Shown here one piece after another: positions 16,325-25,142 of a DNA stretch of 64,000 nucleotides (position 1 is its first letter; each line of letters opens with the position of its first letter). The notes below the pieces were generated by a model that had not been told where the DNA came from, ran no database searches, and saw only the letters and a list, made by a program, of their open reading frames with translations. This DNA comes from DATARH01 sp036268425 (lineage in GTDB: Bacteria > Pseudomonadota > Alphaproteobacteria > ATCC43930 > CGMCC-115725). Both the position numbers and the translations under genes were made by a program. The stretch covers positions 1-64,000 of the forward strand of contig DATAUE010000156.1 of NCBI GenBank assembly GCA_036268425.1, written 5' to 3'.

Positions 16325-17110
16325 TCAGCTTATCTTGATCGCGCGAAGGGCCTCCGTATCCTGACGCGCGCCAGCCAGCACATAATTGGTATCGGTGCCG
16401 GCGATCACGAAACGCGCTCCGAGCTTGATCAATTCGCCCTGGAGTACGGTGTTGTGGCGAATGCCGCCGACCCCAAGGACCTTCTTGTGCGTCCGGCAGG
16501 CGGCAGCCACGCGCTCGTAGGCGGCGCGCAGCCGTGGATGGTCAACTTGTCCGGGGATGCCCAGGTCGGTTGTCAGGTCACCGGAGCCGATAAGCAGAAC
16601 GTCAATCCCGTCGACTGCGGCAATAGCTTCGCAGTTCTCGATGCCTTCACCGGTTTCGAGCATGACAATGACCGCGGTTTCGGCGTTGAGCCTCGGGTTC
16701 AACTCGGATAGCGGCACAGCGCGATAGCCGAGCGACGGCCCCAATCCCATCACCGAGCGCTTCCCGAGTGGCGGGAAGCGGCAAGCCGCAACGATCGCCT
16801 CGGCTTGGGCGCGAGTGTTGACGTCGGGAAGGATGACGCCCTGGGCGCCGCCATCGAGCACGCGGCTCATCCACTGCCCGTCATGGTTCGGCACCCTGAC
16901 CAGCGGCGTGATCCCGATGCCCAGCGCGGCTGCACAGATCGTGGCCGTCGTCTCGATTGAGTACGGTGCGTGCTGCATGTCGACATAAAGGGCATCGTAA
17001 CCACCGGCCTTTGCGACCATCGCGATATCGACGGACCGAGCAAGGCGAAGGTTCATGCACAGGACGAGTTCGTTGCCGGCAAATTTGTCCTTCATCGACT
17101 TCTCTGACAT
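16325..17110 (-). CDS. HpcH/HpaI-family aldolase
   Basis: The 261-residue TIM-barrel protein has the family's metal and substrate residues: DMQHAPYS (catalytic His), PLVRVPNHD (Arg), GAQGVILPDVNT, the metal-binding Glu in VMLETGEGIEN, and IGSGDLTTDLGIPG with the metal-binding Asp. Such enzymes perform reversible, divalent-metal-dependent retro-aldol cleavage of hydroxy-oxo acids to pyruvate and an aldehyde. I chose the ATG at 17110 because GGAGGAG precedes it by about 9 bases. The gene stands alone, between the small membrane peptide and an integrase remnant, so its pathway is unclear. Confidence 0.87.
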   Translation of the reverse strand: MSEKSMKDKFAGNELVLCMNLRLARSVDIAMVAKAGGYDALYVDMQHAPYSIETTATICAAALGIGITPLVRVPNHDGQWMSRVLDGGAQGVILPDVNTRAQAEAIVAACRFPPLGKRSVMGLGPSLGYRAVPLSELNPRLNAETAVIVMLETGEGIENCEAIAAVDGIDVLLIGSGDLTTDLGIPGQVDHPRLRAAYERVAAACRTHKKVLGVGGIRHNTVLQGELIKLGARFVIAGTDTNYVLAGARQDTEALRAIKIS

Positions 17111-17783
17111 CGCTTCTTCTCCTCCGGGCAATCTGGTCTTCGTCAGCATCCGAAACACAGTCGTGACCGGCGCAAATTCTGTGCGAGATGAGATTAGCCG
17201 TCAGTCCGCATGATACGGCTACGGAAAATTTCGAGCGGCAGGATGCTTCCGCGGTCATGCCGGCGTGTCGCTTGCAGCCAGCCGCTGCCATGCCGGGAAC
17301 AGAGCCGGGCCCTTGACCGTCGCAATCCGGCGCCGCCGCGCCGACTTGCCGCGCGCCGGCAGGTGGAAATAGGAGCGAGGCGCATCGTGAGCGAATGGCC
17401 GGACGCCGCGCGGCAGGGCTTTGATATTAAAGTCCGAATCAGTTGTCGTGCGTTCCGGGCAACCGGCATCATCGCCTATCGCGAAGCCGGGGCACGCTTG
17501 GAAAACGCTCAGGCGCCGCATCAATGCCCGCGCACAACAAAGCTCTACGATCGAACCGGCGATCAGATCGCGCTCGATGAGGTCGAGCGAGTTGCCGGTT
17601 GAAGACCGCCAATTTCGGATGACAGGCGCGAACCGACGCGTCTCGTGATCCGGTGACAGGAGACCTGCGTTCCTCAGGCATCAGCATCACCCGATATACC
17701 GTCTAAATTCGTTCCGTTTCCGGTTACGCTTAGCTTGACAATCCCGGATTACATAATACACCCCGAAGTGGGGAACGGAGGAG
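17111..17783. other. Long gap containing an integrase remnant
   Basis: This 673-bp stretch has no intact gene. Its right half holds the C-terminal remnant of a tyrosine recombinase (17400-17602). The rest shows nothing I recognise. The last 80 bases lead to a GGAGGAG box for the next gene. Confidence 0.55.
17400..17602 (+). pseudogene. Tyrosine recombinase, C-terminal remnant
   Basis: The frame reads SCRAFRATGIIAYREAGARL and then PRTTKLYDRTGDQIALDEV. This is the end of a XerC/XerD-like site-specific integrase: the R-A-F-R-A-T-G block corresponds to the usual H-x-x-R box (here Cys replaces His), and TKLYDRT carries the nucleophilic Tyr. No catalytic domain start or N-terminal domain precedes it; the upstream frame does not resemble an integrase. 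It differs in type from the integrase at the left edge. It marks an old mobile-element event in this gap. Confidence 0.7.
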
Positions 17784-18455
17784 ATGACCTTGAGCGACAA
17801 TCCGATCGGAGCTTCCTATGTCTATTTGACGGAGCCCGAAATTCGCTTTCTGGAGGCTGCCGTCGAGCATCTGATCCCCACCGACGAGCTGGGCCCGGGG
17901 GCTCGCGATGCCGGTGTGGTGGTCTATATCGACCGGGCCTTGGCCAGCACCTGGGGGGTCCACGGCCGGCAATATCGCGGCGGCCCCTGGCTGGAGGGCA
18001 CCCCGCAGCAGGGCTACCAATCGCGCTTTACGCCGCAAGAGGTCTATCGCATCGCGATTCGCGAGATCAACCTGCACTGCGTCGCCGAATTCGACCGGCC
18101 GTTCGCGCAGCTTGCCGGGGACCGGCAATTGCGCCTGCTCAAACAGTTGGAGAAGGACGAGATCGCACTGCCGTCGCTGTCGTCGAAATTCTTTTTCGAT
18201 ATGCTCTGGCGCAGCACCGAAGAGGGCTATTTCTCCGACCCCCTATACGGCGGCAACCGCGACAAAGTGGGTTGGAAATTGCTCGGCTTCCCCGGCGTGC
18301 CCAGCGGCAAGTACCGCGAACTAGTCACCAGCAGCGAGCCGTACCACGCCGAACCCGTCAGCATCCTCGACATCCAGACCGGTAAGGCACCGCTCGACGC
18401 GGAAGGCTTTCCGAGGCACGTCATGACCAAGCCCAACAGCAATAAGGAACGCTGA
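17784..18455 (+). CDS. Gluconate 2-dehydrogenase subunit 3 family protein
   Basis: The 223-residue protein shows FLEAAVEHLIPTDELGPGA near the start, the family hallmark, followed by VVVYIDRAL, YRGGPWLEGT and FFDMLWRSTEEGYFSDPLYGGN. Subunit 3 is the small subunit that matures and anchors GMC-type membrane dehydrogenases. Most members have a Tat signal; none is visible here. GGAGGAG lies just before the ATG, and the flavoprotein gene follows after two bases, so the two form an operon and probably a heterodimer. Product assignment as subunit is firm; the sugar or alcohol oxidised is unknown. Confidence 0.87.
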   Translation: MTLSDNPIGASYVYLTEPEIRFLEAAVEHLIPTDELGPGARDAGVVVYIDRALASTWGVHGRQYRGGPWLEGTPQQGYQSRFTPQEVYRIAIREINLHCVAEFDRPFAQLAGDRQLRLLKQLEKDEIALPSLSSKFFFDMLWRSTEEGYFSDPLYGGNRDKVGWKLLGFPGVPSGKYRELVTSSEPYHAEPVSILDIQTGKAPLDAEGFPRHVMTKPNSNKER

Positions 18456-18456
18456 G

Positions 18457-20217
18457 ATGTCGGCTACGAAAATGAAAGCTGTCGATGTCGTCGTCGTGGG
18501 CAGCGGCGTGGTCGGCTCGATCATGTCGATGGAACTGGCCAGCGCCGGGTTGAATGTCGTGTGCCTCGAGCGCGGCAAGCAGTTCGATGTCAACACCGAC
18601 TTTGCAAAGCCCAGCGTGTACGACGAACTGAAGTTCGATCGCCACAGCGACATCTTCCAGAACCTGGCGCGCGACACCCTCACATTTCGCAACAACGACG
18701 CGCAGACGGCATTGCCGATGCGTGAGATGGGTGCGTTCAAGCCGGGCGAAATGGTCGGCGGCACGTCGGCGCACTGGGGCGGCAACGCTCGCCGCTTTCT
18801 GCCGCATGATTTCGAAATGCGCTCGCGCATCAAGGACCGCTACGGCGCCTCGTTCATTCCCGACGGCATGAATCTGCAGGATTGGGGCGTCACCTGGGAC
18901 GAGGTCGAACCCTACTACGACCAGTTTGAGGAAATCTTCGGCGTCGGCGGCAAGGCCGGCAACATCGACGGCGAGATCCAGGCCGGCGGCAATCCGCACG
19001 AAGGGCCACGCTCGCGCGAGTATCCAAACCCGGCGACCAAGCCCACGCATGAGGGCACCTTGTTCGCGGAGGCGACGAGGTCGCTGGGCTATGTGCCGTT
19101 CCAGGGCCCGACCGCGGCGATGACGGCGGACTACCGCAATTTATACCGTGTCCAGATGCTCGAATGCACCCGCGGCGGCTTCTGTTCGAGCCATGTCTGC
19201 GGGTCAGGCGCCAAGGCCAATCCCCTCGTCGCGGTGCTACCCGCACTTACCCGGCAGCCGACCTTCGAGTTGCGTCCGCTGTGCAACGTCCTGCGCGTCA
19301 ACAAGGATTCCACGGGCAAGAAGGCTACCGGCGTCACCTATATCGACGCCCGCGGCAACGAGGTCGAGCAGCCGGCCAGCATCGTGGTTCTGGGCGCTTA
19401 TTGCTTTAGCAACGTCAAGCTGCTGCTGCTGTCGGGCATCGGCACGCCCTACGACCCGCGCACCGGCAACGGCGTGGTCGGCCGCAATTACGCCTACCAG
19501 CAGGGCGCCTCGGTGCAAGTGTTCTTCGACGATCGCGAGTTCAATCCGTTTATCGGCGGCGGCCAGGTCAATACGTCGATCGACGAATTCAACGGCGATG
19601 TGATCGACCGCGGCCCGCTCGGCTTTATCGGGGGGGCCTATATCAACGTCGCAAGCAGCGGGGCGACGCCGATCAAGGGCAAGCGAGTGCCGCCCGGCAC
19701 GCCGCGTTGGGGCGCCGAGTGGAAGAAGGCGGTCGCCCATAACTACCGCCGCAACATGTCGGTCTCGATCCACGCGACGTGCCTGAGCTATCAGCACAAC
19801 TATCTCGATCTCGATCCGACCTATAAGGACGCTTACGGGCTGCCGCTGTTGCGCATGACGTTCGACTGGAACGACAACGAATTGCGGATGATGAAGTACC
19901 TGAACGAGCGCTGTTTGGAGATCGGCCGAGCGCTCAAGGGCTCGCGCTTTGGCGGCCATAACAAGGGCACGCATTTCGGTCTCGTGGGGTACCAGAGCAC
20001 CCACAATGTCGGCGGCGCCGTGATGGGCAGCGACCCGTCGACCAGCGTCGTCAACAAATACCTGCAGTCGTGGGATGTCTCGAACCTGTTCGTGGTCGGC
20101 GGCAGCGCCTTCCCGCAGCAGCCCGCGAACGGCCCCACCGAGACGATCGGCATGCTGGCTTGCTGGGCGGCCGACGCGATCAAGGACTATGTTCGCAACC
20201 CGGCCGCCTTGGTCTGA
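18457..20217 (+). CDS. GMC-family flavoprotein dehydrogenase (gluconate 2-dehydrogenase large-subunit type)
   Basis: The 586-residue protein has the FAD-binding start VDVVVVGSGVVGSIMSMELA, the ADP-contact GEMVGGTSAHWGGNARRF (GMC signature 1 region), a Cys-rich loop FCSSHVCGSG, and the C-terminal STHNVGGAVMGSDP and FPQQPANGPTETIGMLACWA, where the catalytic His and FAD contacts lie. It oxidises a sugar acid, polyol or alcohol. Related complexes pass electrons to a cytochrome c subunit, but no such gene follows: a strong terminator does. No export signal is visible in either subunit. Confidence 0.88.
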   Translation: MSATKMKAVDVVVVGSGVVGSIMSMELASAGLNVVCLERGKQFDVNTDFAKPSVYDELKFDRHSDIFQNLARDTLTFRNNDAQTALPMREMGAFKPGEMVGGTSAHWGGNARRFLPHDFEMRSRIKDRYGASFIPDGMNLQDWGVTWDEVEPYYDQFEEIFGVGGKAGNIDGEIQAGGNPHEGPRSREYPNPATKPTHEGTLFAEATRSLGYVPFQGPTAAMTADYRNLYRVQMLECTRGGFCSSHVCGSGAKANPLVAVLPALTRQPTFELRPLCNVLRVNKDSTGKKATGVTYIDARGNEVEQPASIVVLGAYCFSNVKLLLLSGIGTPYDPRTGNGVVGRNYAYQQGASVQVFFDDREFNPFIGGGQVNTSIDEFNGDVIDRGPLGFIGGAYINVASSGATPIKGKRVPPGTPRWGAEWKKAVAHNYRRNMSVSIHATCLSYQHNYLDLDPTYKDAYGLPLLRMTFDWNDNELRMMKYLNERCLEIGRALKGSRFGGHNKGTHFGLVGYQSTHNVGGAVMGSDPSTSVVNKYLQSWDVSNLFVVGGSAFPQQPANGPTETIGMLACWAADAIKDYVRNPAALV

Positions 20218-20248
20218 ACAGCGACACGAACCCCTGCGCTAGCCTGGA

Positions 20249-20282
20249 CCGGCGGTAGTGACTCAGAGTCACTACCAGCCGG
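20249..20282 (+). terminator. Hairpin terminator after the GMC operon
   Basis: A 10-bp perfect stem, GGTAGTGACT with AGTCACTACC around a CAG loop, is extended by CCGGC/GCCGG across a one-base bulge. It begins 32 bases after the stop and probably ends the operon. Confidence 0.7.
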
Positions 20283-20412
20283 CTCGCCGCCATGCGGGCA
20301 TGATGAAGACCGTGCGCATTTGAAAGCATCAAGTAGCATGGGCGATACGATCGACGCGCTGCCCCGCAATCTCAATGGCGGGGTCATTGGGTAAAGCGTC
20401 ACGGGCGGCCGG

Positions 20413-20811
20413 CTAAACCGTCGGCGCCCATTTGCCGGCCGTGGCATAGGCCTCGTCGGGGCCGGGCCAGGGCGGAATCGTAACGGCGAAAATGCGCAAC
20501 GCCTCCGGGCCGTCGCAGCGGAACTGGAACGCGACGCCGACCGGGATTGCCAGCGACATGCCGGCGGCAAGATCGGCGACGATTTCGGTATCCTCATCGC
20601 CGCGCCAGAGGCGTCCGTTTCCACTGACGACAAACCAGATTTCCTCGATGGTGCGGTGTGCCACGGCCGTTGACACCGCACCCGGTGGCAACTCGAACAG
20701 GATCGAACTGCCGCGCCCGGTCGCGCACAGGATGTGTACCGTCGAGCCGTCGGGCGCCGCGACCTGCAGCGCCGTCTCCGCCGCTATCACGTCGAATCGG
20801 GATTGCGGCAT
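20413..20811 (-). CDS. Cupin-domain protein downstream of glgP
   Basis: The 132-residue single cupin shows AHRTIEEIWFVVSGNGRLWR (motif 1, with His and Glu) and GMSLAIPVGVAFQFRCDGPE (motif 2), then a C-terminal PWPGPDEAYATAGKW. GGAGAGGG precedes the ATG at 20811, which lies 16 bases after the glycogen phosphorylase stop, so the two are probably co-transcribed. Such cupins bind small molecules or isomerise sugars; no enzymatic role can be assigned. A longer open frame to 21240 lies inside glgP in another frame and is not real. Confidence 0.75.
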   Translation of the reverse strand: MPQSRFDVIAAETALQVAAPDGSTVHILCATGRGSSILFELPPGAVSTAVAHRTIEEIWFVVSGNGRLWRGDEDTEIVADLAAGMSLAIPVGVAFQFRCDGPEALRIFAVTIPPWPGPDEAYATAGKWAPTV

Positions 20812-20827
20812 CAGCCCTCTCCGTGAC

Positions 20828-23329
20828 TTAGCCGGCGCGCAGCGGCGTACCCCAGATCTCCGAGGCATATTCAGCGATCGTGCGGTCCGCCGAAAACCAG
20901 CCGACTCGGGCGATGTTGAGCGCGGCGGCGCGGCCCCAGGCGGCCGGGCGCCGCCACAGCGCCTCAACCTCGGCCTGCGCGGCGCGGTAGGCGGCGAAAT
21001 CGGCGGCGACCATGTACGGGTCGACATAGCGCAACCCATCGGCGATCGTACGAAAGCGGCCGCGATCATCCGGAGAAAACAGGCCGTCGCCGATCGCGTC
21101 GAGCACCGCCGACAATTCACCCGAGCGGGCGATCGCATCGCTGGCATCGAGCCCGCTGCGACGGCGCGCCTCCACCTCGTCAGCCCGCAAGCCAAAGATG
21201 AAGATATTGGGGTCACCGACACATTCACGGATTTCGACATTGGCGCCGTCGAGCGTGCCGATCGTCAAGGCGCCGTTCAGCGCCAGTTTCATGTTGCCGG
21301 TGCCTGACGCCTCCATGCCGGCGGTGGAAATCTGTTCCGACAGATCGGCGGCCGGGATGATCGTCTCGGCGAGGCTGACATTGTAATTGGGCAGAAACAC
21401 GAGGCGCAGCACGTCGCGCACTTGCGGGTCGGCGTTGATCGCCGCAGCGATATCGTTGGCCAGCTTGATGATCAGCTTGGCCTGGACATAGCTGGCCGCC
21501 GCCTTGCCGGCGAAAATCTTGACGCGCGGCACCCAGTCGGCGCTCGGGTTGGCGCGGATCGCGAGATAGCGGGCCACCGTGTCGAGCAGGTTCAGCAATT
21601 GCCGCTTGTATTCGTGGATGCGCTTGATGTGCACGTCAAACATCGCGTCGGGATCGACGGGATATCCGCTCTGCTCATAAATCAGTCGCCCGAGCGCCGT
21701 CTTGTTGGCCCGCTTGACCGCGGCAAGCCGTTCGATCGCGACGAAATCGTCGGCCCGATCCGCGAGGCGGGCCAGCGCATCGGTATTGTCGAGCACCTCG
21801 GTGCCGCAGACATCGCATAACAGCCGCGTCAGCCGCGGATTGGCCTGATGCAGCCAGCGGCGGAAGGTGATGCCGTTGGTCTTGTTGACGATGCGGTCTG
21901 GGTACAGCCGATGCAGGTCGGCAAACACCGTCTCGCGCATCAGGCCGGTATGCAATGCAGAGACGCCGTTGACCCGGTGCGACCCGACAAATGCGAGATG
22001 GCCCATGCGCAGATGCCGGCCGTTGCGCTCGTCGATGATCGAGATTGCAGCCTGCTCGCTGTCGGAAACAACGCCCCGCTCGCGCGCGCCCTCCAGATGC
22101 AGCGCGTTGATCCGGTAGATGATATCGAGATGGCGCGGCAGCACCCGCTCAAACAGCGCGACCGGCCAGCTTTCCAGCGCCTCGGGCAGCAGCGTGTGAT
22201 TGGTGTAGGAAAACGTATCGACGGTGGTGCGCCACGCCAGCGCCCACGGCAGATTGTGGACATCGATCAGCAGCCGCATCAACTCGGCGACGGCGATGCT
22301 GGGATGCGTGTCGTTGAGCTGGATCGCAGCGCGGTCGGGCAGCGACGGCAGGTCGCTGTAATAATGCAGGTGGCGCTGCACGATATCCTGCAGCGATGCC
22401 GATACGAAAAAATACTCCTGGCGCAGCCGCAATTCGCGGCCGGCCGGCGTGTTGTCGCTCGGATACAGGATCTTGGAGATGGCTTCGGCGCGCGCTTGCT
22501 GCGACAGGGCGCCGATATGGTCGCCCTGATTGAACAATTCGAGGCGCAGCGGATCGACGGCACGTGCCGACCAAAGCCGCAGCGGGTTCACATGGCGGCC
22601 GCGCCACCCGACCACCGGCGTATCGTAGGCAACCGCCTCGACGGTCTCTTCCGGGTACCACACCAGTCGCGACCGCCGCGCCGTCCTTGTCATTTCCAGG
22701 CGGCCGCCATAGTGGATGTCGTAGACCACCTCCGGCCGCGGAAATTCCCAGGGGTTGCCGAAGGACAGCCAGTTCTCGGCATATTCGTGCTGCCATCCGT
22801 CGCGAATCACCTGCCGGAACAGGCCGTGGTCGTAGCGGATGCCGTAGCCGAAAGCCGGGATCGCGAGGCTCGCCATGCTTTCCATCAGGCACGCGGCGAG
22901 GCGCCCAAGACCGCCATTACCGAGTGCCGCATCCGGCTCGGCGCGGCGCATGCGGTCGAGATCGACCCCGAGATCGCCGAGTGCCGCCCGCACCGTGTCG
23001 GTCAGCCGGAGATTCTCGACGATATCGGCAAACAGACGCCCGATCAGGAATTCGAGCGACAGGTAATAGACGTGCTTGCGGCCCTCGGCATGGCTGGCGC
23101 GGTTGACCGCGAGCCAGCGATGCACGACCCGGTCGCGCAATGCCAAGGCGGTGGCGACAAACCAGTCGCGCGCCGTCGCGGCGTCGCCGTCCTTGCCGAC
23201 CGCCAGCGCCAGCTTGGCGAGTACGGCGGATTTGAAGGCATCGATGTCTTCCTCGCTCGGCGAGCCATCGAGTATCGGCGGCGGCAGGGCCGGTTCGGAG
23301 CGGTTGGGCAGGGGATCGTCCTTGGGCAT
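20828..23329 (-). CDS. glgP: Glycogen/starch phosphorylase
   Basis: The 833-residue protein is full length for GlgP. It shows HVYYLSLEFLIGRLF, the active-site DAALGNGGLGRLAACLMESM, WRGRHVNPLRLW, QLNDTHPSIAVAELMRLL, NKTNGITFRRWL, IHEYKRQLLN, and the pyridoxal-phosphate lysine segment ASGTGNMKLALNGALTIGTL. It cleaves alpha-1,4-glucan with phosphate to glucose 1-phosphate in the cytoplasm. The start is uncertain: the ATG at 23329 fits the family better than the in-frame start at 23392, but neither has a strong ribosome-binding site. No other glycogen genes lie in the window; a small cupin gene follows. Confidence 0.95.
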   Translation of the reverse strand: MPKDDPLPNRSEPALPPPILDGSPSEEDIDAFKSAVLAKLALAVGKDGDAATARDWFVATALALRDRVVHRWLAVNRASHAEGRKHVYYLSLEFLIGRLFADIVENLRLTDTVRAALGDLGVDLDRMRRAEPDAALGNGGLGRLAACLMESMASLAIPAFGYGIRYDHGLFRQVIRDGWQHEYAENWLSFGNPWEFPRPEVVYDIHYGGRLEMTRTARRSRLVWYPEETVEAVAYDTPVVGWRGRHVNPLRLWSARAVDPLRLELFNQGDHIGALSQQARAEAISKILYPSDNTPAGRELRLRQEYFFVSASLQDIVQRHLHYYSDLPSLPDRAAIQLNDTHPSIAVAELMRLLIDVHNLPWALAWRTTVDTFSYTNHTLLPEALESWPVALFERVLPRHLDIIYRINALHLEGARERGVVSDSEQAAISIIDERNGRHLRMGHLAFVGSHRVNGVSALHTGLMRETVFADLHRLYPDRIVNKTNGITFRRWLHQANPRLTRLLCDVCGTEVLDNTDALARLADRADDFVAIERLAAVKRANKTALGRLIYEQSGYPVDPDAMFDVHIKRIHEYKRQLLNLLDTVARYLAIRANPSADWVPRVKIFAGKAAASYVQAKLIIKLANDIAAAINADPQVRDVLRLVFLPNYNVSLAETIIPAADLSEQISTAGMEASGTGNMKLALNGALTIGTLDGANVEIRECVGDPNIFIFGLRADEVEARRRSGLDASDAIARSGELSAVLDAIGDGLFSPDDRGRFRTIADGLRYVDPYMVAADFAAYRAAQAEVEALWRRPAAWGRAAALNIARVGWFSADRTIAEYASEIWGTPLRAG

Positions 23330-23567
23330 GGCAGGGAAATGTGCTTGCAAAGATGGGACCGAAATCGGCCAACCATCGCGAACGTGCGGCACTAACGGCA
23401 GGCGGTTACCGGTGCGCGTCCGTCTTCTTCAAGAAGACCACGCTTCACCGCGAGATTGCGCTGTCAAGTTGCCACAGGCCGCAACGGTTGCACCGACGCA
23501 TCGGCTCGTCCAGTATCCGGCCCAATGGTGAATTTTTAGGCAACAGCAAGCATTTTCGGGGAAAGGC

Positions 23568-24890
23568 ATGGCTTCCGGGGCAAAGCGGGCGGCCCAGCGT
23601 GGGCGGCGCATTCTTTTTGCAGCCAGCGGGTTTTTTGCATCGGCAATCGGCACCGCGTCGGCGGCCGATACTGCGAATCTCGACGCCAGCAGCACGGCCT
23701 GGGTCATCACCGCCTCGGCACTGGTCCTGTTTATGACGTTACCGGGCTTGGCCCTGTTTTACGGCGGTCTTGTGCGCTCGCGCAACCTGTTGTCGGTGCT
23801 GATGCACTGTTTTGCGATCACCTGCATCGTCTCGGTGCTGTGGATGGCGTTTGGCTACAGCCTGGCGTTTGCCCCGGGCAACGCACTGATCGGCTCGCTC
23901 GACGCCGCGTTTCTCGCCCCGATCCGCAACCATCTGCTGCCGAGCGGGCTGCCGGAAATAGCCGTCGCTCTGTTTCAGATGACCTTTGCGATCATCACGC
24001 CGGCCTTGATCATCGGCGCCTTTACGGAGCGTGTGCGGTTCAGCTTTGTGATCCTGTTCTCGGCGCTGTGGCTTGTCGTGGTGTACCTGCCGGTGGCGCA
24101 TTGGGTGTGGGGCGGCGGCTGGCTCGCCGCTTATGGCACGATCGATTTTGCCGGCGGCATCGTCGTGCACACGACAGCAGGCATATCGGCGCTGGTGGCA
24201 GCGATACTGGTCGGCCCCCGCGACGGGTTTCCGCAACGGCTCGAACCGCCGCACAGCCCGGGGATCACGATGGCCGGCGCCGGCATGCTGTGGGTCGGCT
24301 GGTTTGGCTTTAACGGCGGCAGCGCGCTGGCCGCCGATATCTCGGCGGTCTCGGCAATCCTTGCGACGCATTTCGCAGCAGCCGCGGCCGGGCTGACCTG
24401 GATGGCGGTCGAACGGGTGCGCCTTGGCAAGCCGACTTCGGTCGGCATCGTCACCGGCTGCGTCGCCGGACTGGCGACGATCACGCCCGCTTCCGGCTAT
24501 GTCGGGCCGCTCGGAGCGACGGTGATAGGCGCAGTCGGCGGCTTTCTGTGCTTTTTCGCGACGGGCTTCGTCAAAAGCCGGCTACGCATCGACGATTCGC
24601 TCGATGTTTTTGCCGTGCATGGTGTCGGCGGCATGCTCGGCTCGCTGCTGGTCGCCCTGTTTGCGCTGCCGGCACTCGGCGGCATCGGTTTTGGCCATAC
24701 GATCAGCGTCGGCGGGCAATTCGGCGCCCAGGTGCTCGGCGTCGCCGCGACGGCGGCGTGGTCGGCGCTGTGCACCCTGGCGCTGGTCAAATTGCTCGAC
24801 ATGACGATCGGCATTCGCGTCAGCGTCGAAGAACAGCGCGAAGGCCTCGACCTCAGCACTCATGGCGAACGCGCCTACGATCTGGTGTAG
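23568..24890 (+). CDS. amt: Ammonium transporter (Amt family)
   Basis: The 440-residue protein has an N-terminal signal-like helix (ILFAASGFFASAIGTASAAD) and eleven further spans. Conserved transport residues are visible: the FxGxxR-type start LPGLALFYGGLVRSRN, the pore Phe region QMTFAIITPALIIGAFTERV, the twin pore histidines in VVHTTAGISALVAA and DVFAVHGVGGMLGS, and GWFGFNGGSAL. It conducts ammonium across the inner membrane. No glnK gene accompanies it, whereas amt usually follows glnK, so regulation by PII would rely on a distant gene. The C-terminal cytoplasmic tail (VEEQREGLDLSTHGERAYDL) typical for PII contact is present. Confidence 0.95.
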   Translation: MASGAKRAAQRGRRILFAASGFFASAIGTASAADTANLDASSTAWVITASALVLFMTLPGLALFYGGLVRSRNLLSVLMHCFAITCIVSVLWMAFGYSLAFAPGNALIGSLDAAFLAPIRNHLLPSGLPEIAVALFQMTFAIITPALIIGAFTERVRFSFVILFSALWLVVVYLPVAHWVWGGGWLAAYGTIDFAGGIVVHTTAGISALVAAILVGPRDGFPQRLEPPHSPGITMAGAGMLWVGWFGFNGGSALAADISAVSAILATHFAAAAAGLTWMAVERVRLGKPTSVGIVTGCVAGLATITPASGYVGPLGATVIGAVGGFLCFFATGFVKSRLRIDDSLDVFAVHGVGGMLGSLLVALFALPALGGIGFGHTISVGGQFGAQVLGVAATAAWSALCTLALVKLLDMTIGIRVSVEEQREGLDLSTHGERAYDLV

Positions 24891-24985
24891 GCGCCTCGCG
24901 CGTGGCCGGCAGGTCGAAGCAGATTCCGGCAAACCAAAACGAGCCCGGATCAAAACAGACCCAGACCCAGATCAAAACAGACGAC

Positions 24986-25065
24986 GTCATCCCGACGCAG
25001 GTCGGGATCCACGCCTGCAGCATGCGAGACACGGACAAGTGGATCCCGACCTGCGTCGGGATGAC
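24986..25065. repeat. REP/BIME-like inverted repeat, copy 2 (perfect)
   Basis: The 27-bp arm at 24986-25012, starting GTCATCCCGACGCAGGTCGG, is the exact reverse complement of 25039-25065, with a 26-nt spacer. Each arm itself folds (CCCGAC, loop GCAG, GTCGGG). It lies between the convergent ammonium transporter and Gfo/Idh/MocA genes and may also act as a terminator. Confidence 0.85.
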
Positions 25066-25142
25066 CGATCCGGATGACAAATAACGGGTGAATGATACCG
25101 AAAGCGAAAGCTGTGGGGCGCCGGCCGCTAGCCGGCTTGATC

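Noticed and set aside
17210..17399. A full-length integrase gene in the 17-kb gap
   Set aside because: Only the last 65 codons resemble an integrase; the upstream part of the frame has no recombinase core.
20413..21240. A 275-codon extended version of the cupin gene
   Set aside because: The N-terminal part is a shadow of glgP in another frame; homology, ribosome-binding site and the operon position put the start at 20811.
23739..24371. A 210-codon minus-strand frame inside the ammonium transporter gene
   Set aside because: It is an antisense reading of a clear Amt gene with conserved pore residues; its own translation has no recognisable domain.
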